Positions 30,952-39,451 of a DNA stretch of 64,000 nucleotides are shown here, in pieces. Below the pieces are notes generated by a model that had not been told where the DNA came from, made no database searches, and was given only the letters and a program-made list of their open reading frames with translations. Each line of letters begins with the position of its first letter. Position 1 is the stretch's first letter. Origin of the DNA: Blastococcus sp. CPCC 205250 (lineage in GTDB: Bacteria > Actinomycetota > Actinomycetes > Mycobacteriales > Geodermatophilaceae); the NCBI RefSeq assembly GCF_019799925.1, contig NZ_JABGCG010000009.1, positions 62,001 to 126,000 of the forward strand, read 5' to 3'. A program made the translations under genes and the position numbers.

Positions 30952-31587
30952 GAGCCACGCAGCCTGGCCGCGCGCCCCGGGGACGGCGCGGGCAACGGGG
31001 ACGAGCCGCCGGAGCACTTCCGCGCGGCCCTGGACTCCCTGGCCGGCCTGCAGGTCCGCCCGGAGATCGTGCTCGAGCGCATCCCCGCGCCGCAGCGGCT
31101 CGCCCCCTGGGCCCACGCGCTGGGCGCCAGCGTCGGGGACCCGGAGGCGGCCGACGACGAGGACCCGGAGGAGATCGCCAGCGGCCGGTTCATCGTGCTG
31201 CACGACCCGGCCGGCCACGAGGCCTGGGACGGCACCACCCGCTGCGTCGGCTTCCTCTCCGCCGAGACCGACGAGCACCTGGTCGACGACGCGATGTTCT
31301 CCGAGGTCGCGTGGAGCTGGCTGACCGATGCCCTGGCCGACGCCGGGGCCACCTGGCACGCCCTCGGCGGCACCGTCACGCGCACCGCCTCGACGCGCTT
31401 CGGCGACCTCGCCGGCCCCGAGCACACCGTCGACGTGGAGATCCGCGCGTCCTGGACCGCCGAGGACGACGAGCTGGGCCGGCACCTGGCCGCCTGGCTC
31501 GAGGTCCTGGGCACCGCGGCCGGTCTCCCCCCGCCCGGCGTGCACCTGCTGGGTCCCACCGGTCCGGCCGGGGGCAGGACTCTCTAA
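30949..31587 (+). CDS. DUF3000 family protein
   Basis: Conserved actinobacterial protein of 212 residues, function unknown. It shows the family pattern PPEHFRAALDSLAGLQVRPE, LERIPAPQRLAPWAHALG, RFIVLHDPAGHEAWDGTTRC, MFSEVAWSWLTDALADAG and HALGGTVTRTASTRFGDL. Soluble, with no signal peptide. It lies upstream of RNase D, the same order as Rv2680-Rv2681 (recalled). The GTG start is fixed by the TACCCT element. Confidence 0.88.
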   Translation: MEPRSLAARPGDGAGNGDEPPEHFRAALDSLAGLQVRPEIVLERIPAPQRLAPWAHALGASVGDPEAADDEDPEEIASGRFIVLHDPAGHEAWDGTTRCVGFLSAETDEHLVDDAMFSEVAWSWLTDALADAGATWHALGGTVTRTASTRFGDLAGPEHTVDVEIRASWTAEDDELGRHLAAWLEVLGTAAGLPPPGVHLLGPTGPAGGRTL

Positions 31588-31625
31588 CATCGGGGAGCCG
31601 GACAGACGACGACGAGGGCGAGAAG

Positions 31626-31640
31626 GTGACCCAGTCCTGA
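31626..31640 (+). CDS. Possible four-codon upstream ORF at the RNase D start
   Basis: GTG ACC CAG TCC TGA (31626-31640) follows GAGGGCGAGAAG. Its TGA overlaps the CTG that is the only plausible start of the RNase D frame (CTGA). This geometry suggests translation by stop-and-restart, or alternatively a misread of where the gene starts. Confidence 0.3.
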   Translation: MTQS

Positions 31641-32893
31641 GCACCGAGCCCCTCGAGACCGGGCCCGCCCCCGCCGCCGCGCCGGAGGAGGAGACGACCT
31701 CCGCCGTCCCCCTGCTGGCCCCCCGCGACGGGCTGACCCCCGTCATCGACACCTCCACCGCCCTGGTCGAGTACGCCGAGGCGCTGCGCGCCGGCACCGG
31801 CCCGGTGGCCGTCGACGCCGAGCGCGCCTCCGGCTACCGCTACGGGCAGCGCGCCTACCTCGTACAGCTGCGCCGCGCCGGGGCGGGCACCGGTCTGGTC
31901 GACCCAGTCCCGCTGCCGGACCTCTCGGTGGTCCAGGACGCGATCGCCGACGCCGAGTGGGTCCTGCACGCCGCCAACCAGGACCTGCCCTGCCTCGCCG
32001 AGATCGGCCTGGTCCCGCGCCGGCTGTTCGACACCGAGCTGGCCGCGCGGCTGGCCGGCCTGCCGCGGGTGGGCCTGGGCGCCGTCGTCGAGTCGCTGCT
32101 GGGGTACTCGCTGGTCAAGGGCCACTCGGCGGCGGACTGGAGCACCCGCCCGCTGCCCGAGGAGTGGCTGGTCTACGCGGCGCTCGACGTCGAGGTGCTC
32201 GTCGACCTGCGCGACGCGCTGGCGGCCATCCTCGAGGAGCAGGGGAAGACCGAGTGGGCCCGGCAGGAGTTCGAGGCGATCCTCGCCGCCGGACCGCCCG
32301 CGCCCAAGGCCGACCCGTGGCGGCGGACCTCCGGCGTGCACGGGCTGCGCAACCGGCGCCAGCTCGGCATGCTCCGCTCGCTGTGGGAGGCCCGCGACGA
32401 CCTCGCCCGCCGGCGTGACGTGGCGCCCGGCCGCGTGCTGCCGGACTCCGCGATGGTGTCGGCGGTGCAGGCAGACCCGCAGACCGAGGGCGCGCTGCTG
32501 GAGCTGCCGGTGTTCCGCGGCCGGGCCAACCGCCGCCTGGTGGGCACCTGGTTCGGCGCGCTGGCCCGCGGCCGGGCGCTGGCCGAGGACGAGCTGCCCC
32601 CGCACAGCCGCCCCGGCGAGGGCCCTCCCCCGGTGAACCGCTGGGCCGACCGCGACCCGGCGGCGGCCACCCGGCTGCAGGTGGCCCGTGCCGGTCTGGC
32701 CGAGCTGTCGGCCAAGCACGACGTGCCGGTGGAGAACGTGCTCTCCCCCGACCTGGTGCGCCGGCTCATGTGGAGCCCGCCCGAGCCGCGCGAGGCCGGG
32801 ACCGTCGCCGAGGCGCTCCGCGCCGGTGGAGCCCGCGAGTGGCAGGTCGAGCTGACCCGCGACCTGCTCACCGACGCGGCCACGCGGGCCTAG
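31637..32893 (+). CDS. Ribonuclease D with HRDC domain
   Basis: 3'-to-5' exoribonuclease of about 418 residues for tRNA and stable-RNA trimming. The DEDD nuclease has VAVDAERASGYRYGQRAYLV (DxE motif), HAANQDLPCLAEIG and VYAALDVEVLVDL (Y-x3-D). The HRDC domain is in the middle (LRNRRQLGMLRSLWEARDDL) and a second similar region follows. No in-frame ATG, GTG or TTG lies near the domain start; the frame opens at CTG 31637, preceded by AAGGTGA. The start is therefore non-canonical or shifted. A TAACAT -10-like box (31585-31590) overlaps the DUF3000 stop. The stop overlaps that of the convergent cupin gene (CTAG). Confidence 0.88.
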   Translation: MSTEPLETGPAPAAAPEEETTSAVPLLAPRDGLTPVIDTSTALVEYAEALRAGTGPVAVDAERASGYRYGQRAYLVQLRRAGAGTGLVDPVPLPDLSVVQDAIADAEWVLHAANQDLPCLAEIGLVPRRLFDTELAARLAGLPRVGLGAVVESLLGYSLVKGHSAADWSTRPLPEEWLVYAALDVEVLVDLRDALAAILEEQGKTEWARQEFEAILAAGPPAPKADPWRRTSGVHGLRNRRQLGMLRSLWEARDDLARRRDVAPGRVLPDSAMVSAVQADPQTEGALLELPVFRGRANRRLVGTWFGALARGRALAEDELPPHSRPGEGPPPVNRWADRDPAAATRLQVARAGLAELSAKHDVPVENVLSPDLVRRLMWSPPEPREAGTVAEALRAGGAREWQVELTRDLLTDAATRA

Positions 32894-33261
32894 CGGGACC
32901 AGGGCGGCGTCAGCCGGGAACCGTCGGGCAGCACGGCCTCCAGCCCCGGCGAGGTGGTCACCCACGCGGTGCACCCCTCGGGCCCGGCGTCGACGGCGAG
33001 CTCCGCCCCCGGCGGCACGACCAGCACGTCACCGGGGTGCAGCGTGGCCCGCGAACCGTCCACCGTGGCCGACAGCTCGCCGGCGAGCACGAGCAGGACC
33101 TCCTCCCGGGTGGGCCGGTGCGGCACGCCGGTCAGCCCCGGCGGGACCTCCAGGCGCCAGGCGCACAGCTCGCTGCTGCCGCGCGACGGCGCGACGTAGG
33201 ACAGGAACCGGCTGCCGTGGGCCTCGAACGGCACGGCCCGGTCAGCGGGGACGACGGTCAT
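32890..33261 (-). CDS. Cupin domain protein
   Basis: Small single-domain cupin of 123 residues: FLSYVAPSRGSSELCAWRLE, then GVPHRPTREEVLLVLAGELS (metal-ligand motif 1) and HPGDVLVVPPGAELAVDAG (motif 2). It probably binds a small ligand or metal. ATG 33261 has GGAGGTAGCG upstream. It is divergent from a MarR gene with a duplicated operator in between, so it is likely under MarR control. Its stop codon overlaps that of RNase D by CTAG. Confidence 0.82.
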   Translation of the reverse strand: MTVVPADRAVPFEAHGSRFLSYVAPSRGSSELCAWRLEVPPGLTGVPHRPTREEVLLVLAGELSATVDGSRATLHPGDVLVVPPGAELAVDAGPEGCTAWVTTSPGLEAVLPDGSRLTPPWSR

Positions 33262-33274
33262 CGCTACCTCCATG

Positions 33275-33313
33275 TGGTCAGGCTTCCTGTCCAGATGGTC
33301 AGGGCTCCTGTCC
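33275..33313. promoter_or_regulatory. Duplicated operator between the cupin and MarR genes
   Basis: TGGTCAGGCTTCCTGTCC (33275-33292) and TGGTCAGGGCTCCTGTCC (33296-33313) are near-identical 18-base imperfect palindromes, repeated at a 21-base period (two helical turns). This is a strong candidate site for the adjacent MarR protein, controlling both divergent genes. Confidence 0.7.
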
Positions 33314-33332
33314 ATACGTGTCAAGATGCGGC

Positions 33333-33776
33333 ATGGCCCCGACCGACTGGTCCACCGCCGCCGCCGTCCTGCGGCTGGCCACGGAACTCGTGGACGCCGT
33401 CCAGGCGGGGGTCGTCGCGCGCGGCTTCCCCGACGTCCGGCCGGCACACGGCTTCGCCTTCGCCCGCATCGCCGCGGGCGACGCGACGACCGCGGACGTC
33501 GCCGCCCACCTCGGCGTCACCAAGCAGTCCGCCGCAGAACTCGTCGCCACCCTGGTCGAGCGGGGGTACGTCACCCGGGAACCGGACCCCCGCGACGCGC
33601 GCGCCCGCCTCCTGTCGCTCACGGCCCGAGGCCGGGCGTGCACCGCCGCGGCGGAGGCGGCAGCGGCCGAGGCCGTGGCGGCGTGGCGGTCCCGGCTGGG
33701 TGTGGAGCACTTCGCCGGCCTGCAGTCGGCGCTCGCCGCCCTGGCGCTCCCCGGGCCGCTCCGCCCGTCGTGGTGA
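33333..33776 (+). CDS. MarR-family transcriptional regulator
   Basis: DNA-binding repressor of 147 residues with a winged helix: HGFAFARIAAGDATTADVAA, HLGVTKQSAAELVATLVERG and the wing YVTREPDPRDARARLLSLTA. Start ATG 33333 is taken over 33318 because the latter precedes the family's usual start. It probably binds the duplicated 18-base operator upstream and controls itself and the cupin gene. Ligand unknown. Confidence 0.87.
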   Translation: MAPTDWSTAAAVLRLATELVDAVQAGVVARGFPDVRPAHGFAFARIAAGDATTADVAAHLGVTKQSAAELVATLVERGYVTREPDPRDARARLLSLTARGRACTAAAEAAAAEAVAAWRSRLGVEHFAGLQSALAALALPGPLRPSW

Positions 33777-33805
33777 GACCACCGGGCGTGGCGTTGGCCG
33801 TCCCG

Positions 33806-33851
33806 GTTACCAGCGGGTAACTTCGTCCGCGGCCGGGCCTACCGGCCGGTA
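33806..33851. promoter_or_regulatory. Two palindromic operators before fadAB
   Basis: GTTACC-AGCG-GGTAAC (33806-33821) and TACCGGCCGGTA followed by AC (33840-33853) share GGTAAC half sites; centres are 32 bases apart. This layout is typical of a TetR-family fatty-acid repressor. The repressor gene is not in the window. Confidence 0.6.
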
Positions 33852-33872
33852 ACCACCTGCTGCGGAGGTCCT

Positions 33873-35096
33873 GTGTCACTGGAAGAGCGGCGACCACGCT
33901 CGCTGCGCGAGGTCGTCTTCGTCGACGGCGTGCGCACCCCCTTCGGCAAGGCCGGCCCGAAGGGCATCTACGCCGAGACGCGCGCCGACGACCTCGTCGT
34001 CCGCGTCATCCGCGAGCTCCTGCGGCGCAACCCGGCGCTGCCGGCCGACCGCGTCGACGAGGTCGCCATCGCCGCCACCACGCAGACCGGCGACCAGGGC
34101 CTGACCCTGGGCCGCACCGCCGCGCTGCTGGCCGGGCTGCCGAAGTCGGTGCCCGGCTACTCCATCGACCGCATGTGCGCCGGCGCGATGACCGCCGTGA
34201 CCACCACCGCCAGCGGCATCGCCTTCGGCGCCTACGACGTCGCCATCGCCGGCGGCGTCGAGCACATGGGGCGCCACCCCATGGGCGAGGGCGTCGACCC
34301 CAACCCGCGGATCGTCAGCGAGAAGCTCGTCGACCCCTCCGCGCTGGTGATGGGCTCGACCGCGGAGAACCTGCACGACCGCTTCCCGCACCTGACCAAG
34401 GAGCGCGCCGACGCGTTCGCCCTGGCCAGCCAGCAGAAGTACGCCAAGGCCGTGGCCAACGGCCAGATCGGCCCCGAGCTGGTGACGATGGCGACCCGCT
34501 CGCAGGAGCACGGCTGGGGTCTCGCGACCGTCGACGAGCCGCCGCGGCCCGGCACCACGCTGGAGCAGCTCGGCGGCCTGAAGACGCCGTTCCGTCCGCA
34601 CGGCCACGTGACCGCGGGCAACGCCGCGGGTCTCAACGACGGCGCCACCGGCTGCCTGCTGGCCGCCGAGGACGTCGCCGAGGAGCTCGGGCTGAACGTC
34701 GGCATGCGGCTGGTCGGCTACGGCTTCGTCGGCGTCGAGCCCGAGGTCATGGGCATCGGCCCGGTCCCGTCGACCGAGCGCGCGCTGGCCCGCACCGGCC
34801 TGACCATCGACGACATCGGCCTGTTCGAGCTGAACGAGGCCTTCGCCATCCAGGTGCTCGCCTTCCTCGACCACTTCGGCATCGCCGACGACGACGAGCG
34901 GGTCAACCCGTGGGGCGGCGCCATCGCCGTCGGCCACCCGCTGGCCTCCTCCGGCGTCCGGCTCATGACGCAGCTGTCGCGGCAGTTCGTGGAGCGCCCC
35001 GACGTCCGCTACGGCCTGACCGCCATGTGCGTGGGCCTGGGCATGGGCGCCACCGTGATCTGGGAGAACCCGAACTGGGAAGGGGCCGACAAGTGA
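33873..35096 (+). CDS. fadA: Acetyl-CoA C-acyltransferase (3-ketoacyl-CoA thiolase)
   Basis: Catalyses the thiolytic last step of fatty-acid beta-oxidation. The 407-residue protein has the nucleophilic cysteine in SIDRMCAGAMTAV, the GGVEHMGRHPMG loop, the NEAFAIQVLAF motif, NPWGGAIAVGHPLASSGVR with the catalytic histidine, and the second active cysteine in TAMCVGLGMGATV. GTG 33873 follows GGAGG. It overlaps fadB by GTGA and forms a two-gene operon behind the GGTAAC operators. Confidence 0.95.
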   Translation: MSLEERRPRSLREVVFVDGVRTPFGKAGPKGIYAETRADDLVVRVIRELLRRNPALPADRVDEVAIAATTQTGDQGLTLGRTAALLAGLPKSVPGYSIDRMCAGAMTAVTTTASGIAFGAYDVAIAGGVEHMGRHPMGEGVDPNPRIVSEKLVDPSALVMGSTAENLHDRFPHLTKERADAFALASQQKYAKAVANGQIGPELVTMATRSQEHGWGLATVDEPPRPGTTLEQLGGLKTPFRPHGHVTAGNAAGLNDGATGCLLAAEDVAEELGLNVGMRLVGYGFVGVEPEVMGIGPVPSTERALARTGLTIDDIGLFELNEAFAIQVLAFLDHFGIADDDERVNPWGGAIAVGHPLASSGVRLMTQLSRQFVERPDVRYGLTAMCVGLGMGATVIWENPNWEGADK

Positions 35097-37192
35097 CCAG
35101 CACTCAGGCCAGCACGGTGTTCGAGGACGAGGTCGTCACCGAGGCGCACGTCCGGTTCCTGACCTACCCGGGCCTGGCCGGGGAGATCGCGCTGATCACC
35201 CTGGACAACGGCCACGACCACACCCGGCCCTCGACCTTCGGCCCGGGCGGGCTCGCGTCGCTGGACGCCGCCCTCGACGAGGTCGCGGCGCACACGCCGG
35301 CGCCGGCGGCCATCGCCGTCACCGGCAAGCCGTTCATCTTCGCCGTGGGCGCGGACCTGTCCGGCGTCCCGTCCGTGACCGACGCGGCGGCCGCGCGGGA
35401 GATCGCCGAGACCGGCCACCGGGTGTTCCGGCGGCTCAAGGACTCGACGATCCCGACCTTCGCGTTCGTCAACGGCGTCGCGCTCGGCGGCGGCCTGGAG
35501 CTGGCGCTGCACTGCCACCACCGCACGATCAGCGGCGGCGCCGCCGTCGCGTTCCCCGAGGCCTTCCTCGGGCTGGTCCCCGGCTGGGGCGGCACGCAGC
35601 TGCTGCCGAACCTCATCGGCATCGACCCGGCCGTCACGGTGATCGTCGAGAACGCGTTGGCGCAGAACAAGATGACCCCGGGGCCGAAGGCCGCGAAGCT
35701 GGGCATCGCCGACGCGCTGTTCGAGCCGGCCGACTTCCTCGAGCGCTCGCTCGAGTGGGCCGTCGGCGTGCTCGACGGCTCGGTGACCGTCCAGCGGCCC
35801 GAGGTGGACCGCTCGGCCTGGGACGCCGCGATCGAGCGGGCCCGCGGCATCGTCGCGGCCCGGACCCGTGCCGCCTCCCCCGGCGCCGTCCGCTCGGTCG
35901 ACCTGCTCGACCTGGCCCGCAACGGTGTGGACGGCGAGGCGTTCACCGCCGGCACGGCCGCCGAGGACGACGCGCTCACCGAGCTGCTGATGAGCGACCC
36001 GCTGCGGGCCTCGCTCTACTCGTTCGACCTGGTGAACAAGCGGGCCAAGCGGCCGGCCGGTGCGCCGGACAAGGCGCTGGCCCGCAAGGTCACCAAGGTC
36101 GGCGTCGTCGGTGCCGGCCTGATGGCCTCGCAACTGGCGATGCTGTTCGTCCGCCAGCTCAAGGTGCCGGTCGTGCTGACCGACATCGACCAGGCCCGCG
36201 TGGACAAGGGCGTGGCCTACGTGCACGGCGAGCTGGACAAGCTGGCCGCCCGCGGCCGGCTGAACCCCGACCGCCTCAACCAGCTCAAGGGCCTGGTCAC
36301 CGGCTCGCTGTCCAAGGACGTCTTCGCCGACGCCGACCTCGTCATCGAGGCCGTCTTCGAGGAGATGTCGGTCAAGCAGCAGGTGTTCGCCGAGCTCGAG
36401 GGGATCGTCTCCCCCGAGTGCGTGCTCGCCACCAACACCTCGGCCCTGTCGGTGACCGAGATGGCGTCGAAGCTCGAGCACCCCGAGCGGGTCGTCGGGC
36501 TGCACTTCTTCAACCCGGTCGCCGTCCTCCCGCTGCTGGAGGTCGTGCGCGCCGAGCAGACCGACGACGCATCACTGGCCACCGCCTTCGCCGTCGGGAA
36601 GTCGCTGAAGAAGTCGTGCGTGCTGGTCGCGGACGCCCCGGCGTTCGTGGTCAACCGGCTGCTCACCCGCTTCCTGGGTGAGGTCACCGCGTCGGTCGAG
36701 CAGGGCACCCCGGTGGCCGTCGCCGACCGCGCGCTGGACCCGCTGGGCCTGCCGATGACGCCGTTCGAGCTGCTCACGCTCGTCGGCCCGGCGGTGGCGC
36801 TGCACGTGGCCGAGCGCATGCACGAGGCGTTCCCCGACCGGTTCGCCGTCGGCGAGGGCCTGCGGAAGATGGTGGAGCTGGGCAAGACCAGCGTCTACAG
36901 CGAGCCCGGTGTGGTCGACCCCGACCTGGCCGGGATCGATGAGGGCGACGACCCGCTCACCGAGGAGCAGGTCCGCGACCGGGCCGTCGAGGCCCTGGCG
37001 CAGGAGATCCGGCTGATGCTGGACGAGGGCGTCGTGCAGGCGGTGCAGGACATCGACCTGTGCATGGTCCTCGGCGCCGGGTGGCCGTTCTGGCTGGGCG
37101 GCATCTCCGCCTACCTGGACCGGGCCGGCGTCTCCGAGCGGGTCACCGGCTCGCGGTTCCTGCCGCAGGGCGTGGCCAGCCTGCCCGCGTAG
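35093..37192 (+). CDS. fadB: Enoyl-CoA hydratase / 3-hydroxyacyl-CoA dehydrogenase
   Basis: Large subunit (699 residues) of the beta-oxidation complex. The N-terminal crotonase domain (about 25-250) has the oxyanion motifs GKPFIFAVGADLSGV and NGVALGGGLELALHCHHR and catalytic glutamate region AFPEAFLGLVPGWGGTQLLP. The NAD domain begins near 335 with KVGVVGAGLMASQLAMLF, followed by ATNTSALSVTEMA, GLHFFNPV and the C-terminal domain VADAPAFVVNRLLTRFLGE. It is translationally coupled to fadA through GTGA. A strong terminator hairpin follows. Confidence 0.95.
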   Translation: MTSTQASTVFEDEVVTEAHVRFLTYPGLAGEIALITLDNGHDHTRPSTFGPGGLASLDAALDEVAAHTPAPAAIAVTGKPFIFAVGADLSGVPSVTDAAAAREIAETGHRVFRRLKDSTIPTFAFVNGVALGGGLELALHCHHRTISGGAAVAFPEAFLGLVPGWGGTQLLPNLIGIDPAVTVIVENALAQNKMTPGPKAAKLGIADALFEPADFLERSLEWAVGVLDGSVTVQRPEVDRSAWDAAIERARGIVAARTRAASPGAVRSVDLLDLARNGVDGEAFTAGTAAEDDALTELLMSDPLRASLYSFDLVNKRAKRPAGAPDKALARKVTKVGVVGAGLMASQLAMLFVRQLKVPVVLTDIDQARVDKGVAYVHGELDKLAARGRLNPDRLNQLKGLVTGSLSKDVFADADLVIEAVFEEMSVKQQVFAELEGIVSPECVLATNTSALSVTEMASKLEHPERVVGLHFFNPVAVLPLLEVVRAEQTDDASLATAFAVGKSLKKSCVLVADAPAFVVNRLLTRFLGEVTASVEQGTPVAVADRALDPLGLPMTPFELLTLVGPAVALHVAERMHEAFPDRFAVGEGLRKMVELGKTSVYSEPGVVDPDLAGIDEGDDPLTEEQVRDRAVEALAQEIRLMLDEGVVQAVQDIDLCMVLGAGWPFWLGGISAYLDRAGVSERVTGSRFLPQGVASLPA

Positions 37193-37208
37193 CACCGCCG
37201 CACCGACC

Positions 37209-37252
37209 ACGACGGCCCGGATCCCTCAACGGCGAGGGGTCCGGGCCGTCGT
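37209..37252 (+). terminator. Terminator after fadAB
   Basis: ACGACGGCCCGGATCCCT (37209-37226) pairs with AGGGGTCCGGGCCGTCGT (37235-37252) almost perfectly, 16 bases after the fadB stop. Confidence 0.85.
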
Positions 37253-37289
37253 CCTGTCCGGCGATCGGGCTGGGCGCCCCCTCGTCGTC

Positions 37290-37350
37290 GGCCCCGTTGC
37301 CGGGGCCCGCCGCGAGCGTGCGAGCGGTGAGGGGCGACGGGGTCCTCTAC
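37290..37350 (-). terminator. GGACCCC-family hairpin downstream of dxs
   Basis: Contains GGCCCCG-TTGC-CGGGGCC and, read on the minus strand, AGAGGACCCCGTCGCCCC followed by a CCGCTCG/CGAGCGG inverted pair. It begins about 20 bases after the dxs stop. It shares sequence with the elements after hemQ, ppgK, sigA and the DUF4193 gene. Confidence 0.6.
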
Positions 37351-37369
37351 CACTCCCCCGCCGGCTCGC

Positions 37370-39304
37370 TCACTGCTGGGCGCCGTCCAGCGGCTCGGCG
37401 ACCCGGGCGTCGCTGCGGTCGGCGAGCACCGCCGCCCACTCGACGATGCGGCGCGCGACGTCCTGCTCGGTGAGGCCGACGTCGGCCAGGACCTGGCCGC
37501 GGCTGCCGTGGTCGAAGAACGCCTGCGGCAGGCCCAGCGTGCGCACCGGGACGTCGCACTGACGGTCCTGCAGCGCCTGGCTGAGCGTCGTCCCCACACC
37601 GCCGGCGCGACCGCCGTCCTCGACGGTCACGACGAGCCGGAAGCCCGACGCCAGCGTCGCCAGCTCGTCGGAGACCGGCAGCACCCACCGGGGGTCGACG
37701 ACGGTGACGTCGACCCCGTGGTCGGCCGCGCGCTCGGCGACCGCCAGGCACATCGGGACCATCGAGCCGACGGCGACCAGCAGCACCGTGCCGTCCCCCG
37801 AGGCATCCGCCTCGGCGCGGCGCAGGACGTCGACCGGCCCGCGGCGTTCCAGCGCCGGCAGGTCCGGCGGCAGGACGCCCTTCGGGAAGCGGACGACGGT
37901 CGGTCCGTCGGTGACCGCGACGGCCTCGCGCAGGGCCTCGCGCAGCGTCGCCTCGTCGCGCGGGGCCGCGAGCCGCAGACCCGGCACGACCGAGAGGATC
38001 GACATGTCCCACATGCCGTTGTGCGAGGCGCCGTCGTCACCGGTCACGCCGGCGCGGTCCAGCACGACGGTGACCGGCTGGCGGTGCAGCGCGACGTCCA
38101 TCAGCAGCTGGTCGAAGGCGCGGTTGAGGAACGTCGAGTAGACGGCCACGACCGGGTGCAGCCCGGCCATGGCGGCGCCGGCGGCGGAGGTCAGCGCGTG
38201 CTGCTCGGCGATGCCGACGTCGAAGGTGCGCTCGGGGAAGCGCTCGGCGAACGGGGCCAGCCCGGTGGGGTGCAGCATCGCGGCGGTGATCGCCACGACG
38301 TCGGGCCGCCGGCTGCCGATCCGCACGAGCTCGTCGGCGAACGCGTCGGTCCAGGCCAGGCCGGTCTTGCGGACGGCGGCACCGCTGTCGGGGTCGAAGA
38401 TGCCGGTGGCGTGCCAGGCGTCGACCTGGTCGGTCTCGGCCGGCGCGTAGCCGAAGCCCTTGGTGGTGACGGCGTGCACGATGACCGGCCCGCCGAACGA
38501 GCGCGCCCGCCGCAGCGCGGACTCCAGGACCTCCACGTCGTGCCCGTCGACCGGCCCGACGTACTTGAGGCCGAGGTCCTCGAACATGCCCTGCGGGGCC
38601 AGGACGTCCTTGAGGCCCTTCTTGATGGCGTGCAGCGCGTCGTAGAGCGCCGAGCCGAGCACCGGTGCCTTGTTGAGCGCCTGCCGGACCTGCAGCAGGG
38701 CCTGCTCGTAGCCCGGCCGCAGCCGCAGGGTGGCCAGCGCGTCGGCGACGCCGCCGATGGTCGGCGAGTAGGAGCGGCCGTTGTCGTTGACGACGATGAC
38801 CACCGCCCGGTCCCGGGCCGCGGCGATGTTGTTCAGCGCCTCCCAGGACATGCCGCCGGTGAGCGCGCCGTCGCCGACCACCGCCACGACCGGGCGCGGG
38901 TCGCCGCGGACGGCGAAGGCCTTGGCCAGCCCGTCGGCGTAGGACAGCGCCGTGGAGGCGTGGCTGTTCTCCACCCAGTCGTGCTCGCTCTCGGCGCGGC
39001 TCGGGTAGCCCGACAGCCCGCCGCGCTGGCGCAGCCGCTCGAAGTCGGCGACGCGACCGGTCAGCATCTTGTGCACGTAGGACTGGTGGCCGGTGTCGAA
39101 GACGATCGGCTCGCGCGGGGAGTCGAAGACGCGGTGCAGCGCGATGGTCAGCTCGACCGCGCCGAGGTTGGGCCCCAAGTGCCCGCCGGTGCGGGCCACG
39201 CTGGTCACCAGGGCGTCGCGGATCTCCGCGGCCAGGGCAGGCAGCTGGTCGGCGGGCAGGGCCCGCAGGTCGGCGGGACCGCGGAGGGAGCGCAGGAGCG
39301 ACAC
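37370..39304 (-). CDS. dxs: 1-deoxy-D-xylulose-5-phosphate synthase
   Basis: Thiamine-diphosphate enzyme making DXP from pyruvate and glyceraldehyde 3-phosphate, first step of the MEP isoprenoid pathway. Full length, 644 residues. GGHLGPNLGAVELTIALHRV, VFDTGHQSYVHKMLTGR, the ThDP/Mg motif VGDGALTGGMSWEALNNIAA, VVNDNGRSYSPTIGGV, the catalytic glutamate in TFDVGIAEQHALTSAAG and DRAGVTGDDGASHNGMWDM are intact. GTG 39304 has only a distant GAGAGGA, so the start is moderately certain. A TACAGT (minus strand, 39382-39387) about 80 bases upstream may be the -10. Confidence 0.95.
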   Translation of the reverse strand: MSLLRSLRGPADLRALPADQLPALAAEIRDALVTSVARTGGHLGPNLGAVELTIALHRVFDSPREPIVFDTGHQSYVHKMLTGRVADFERLRQRGGLSGYPSRAESEHDWVENSHASTALSYADGLAKAFAVRGDPRPVVAVVGDGALTGGMSWEALNNIAAARDRAVVIVVNDNGRSYSPTIGGVADALATLRLRPGYEQALLQVRQALNKAPVLGSALYDALHAIKKGLKDVLAPQGMFEDLGLKYVGPVDGHDVEVLESALRRARSFGGPVIVHAVTTKGFGYAPAETDQVDAWHATGIFDPDSGAAVRKTGLAWTDAFADELVRIGSRRPDVVAITAAMLHPTGLAPFAERFPERTFDVGIAEQHALTSAAGAAMAGLHPVVAVYSTFLNRAFDQLLMDVALHRQPVTVVLDRAGVTGDDGASHNGMWDMSILSVVPGLRLAAPRDEATLREALREAVAVTDGPTVVRFPKGVLPPDLPALERRGPVDVLRRAEADASGDGTVLLVAVGSMVPMCLAVAERAADHGVDVTVVDPRWVLPVSDELATLASGFRLVVTVEDGGRAGGVGTTLSQALQDRQCDVPVRTLGLPQAFFDHGSRGQVLADVGLTEQDVARRIVEWAAVLADRSDARVAEPLDGAQQ

Positions 39305-39394
39305 GAGGTGGTCAGCGTCCTCTCGGTCGGCGGCAGGGTCACGGCGGGGCAGCGAGGCCGGGAGGCCGCCGCCGATCCCCCACTGTAATCGCGA

Positions 39395-39432
39395 ACGGCC
39401 ACCTCCCCCGGGTGAGCGGGGGAGGCGGCCGT
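39395..39432 (-). terminator. Terminator of the sugar ABC operon
   Basis: ACGGCC-A-CCTCCCCC (39395-39409) pairs with GGGGGAGG-C-GGCCGT (39418-39432), 19 bases beyond the permease stop. A possible dxs -10 lies just past it. Confidence 0.75.
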
Positions 39433-39451
39433 CACGACGGTCGCGCGCTGG

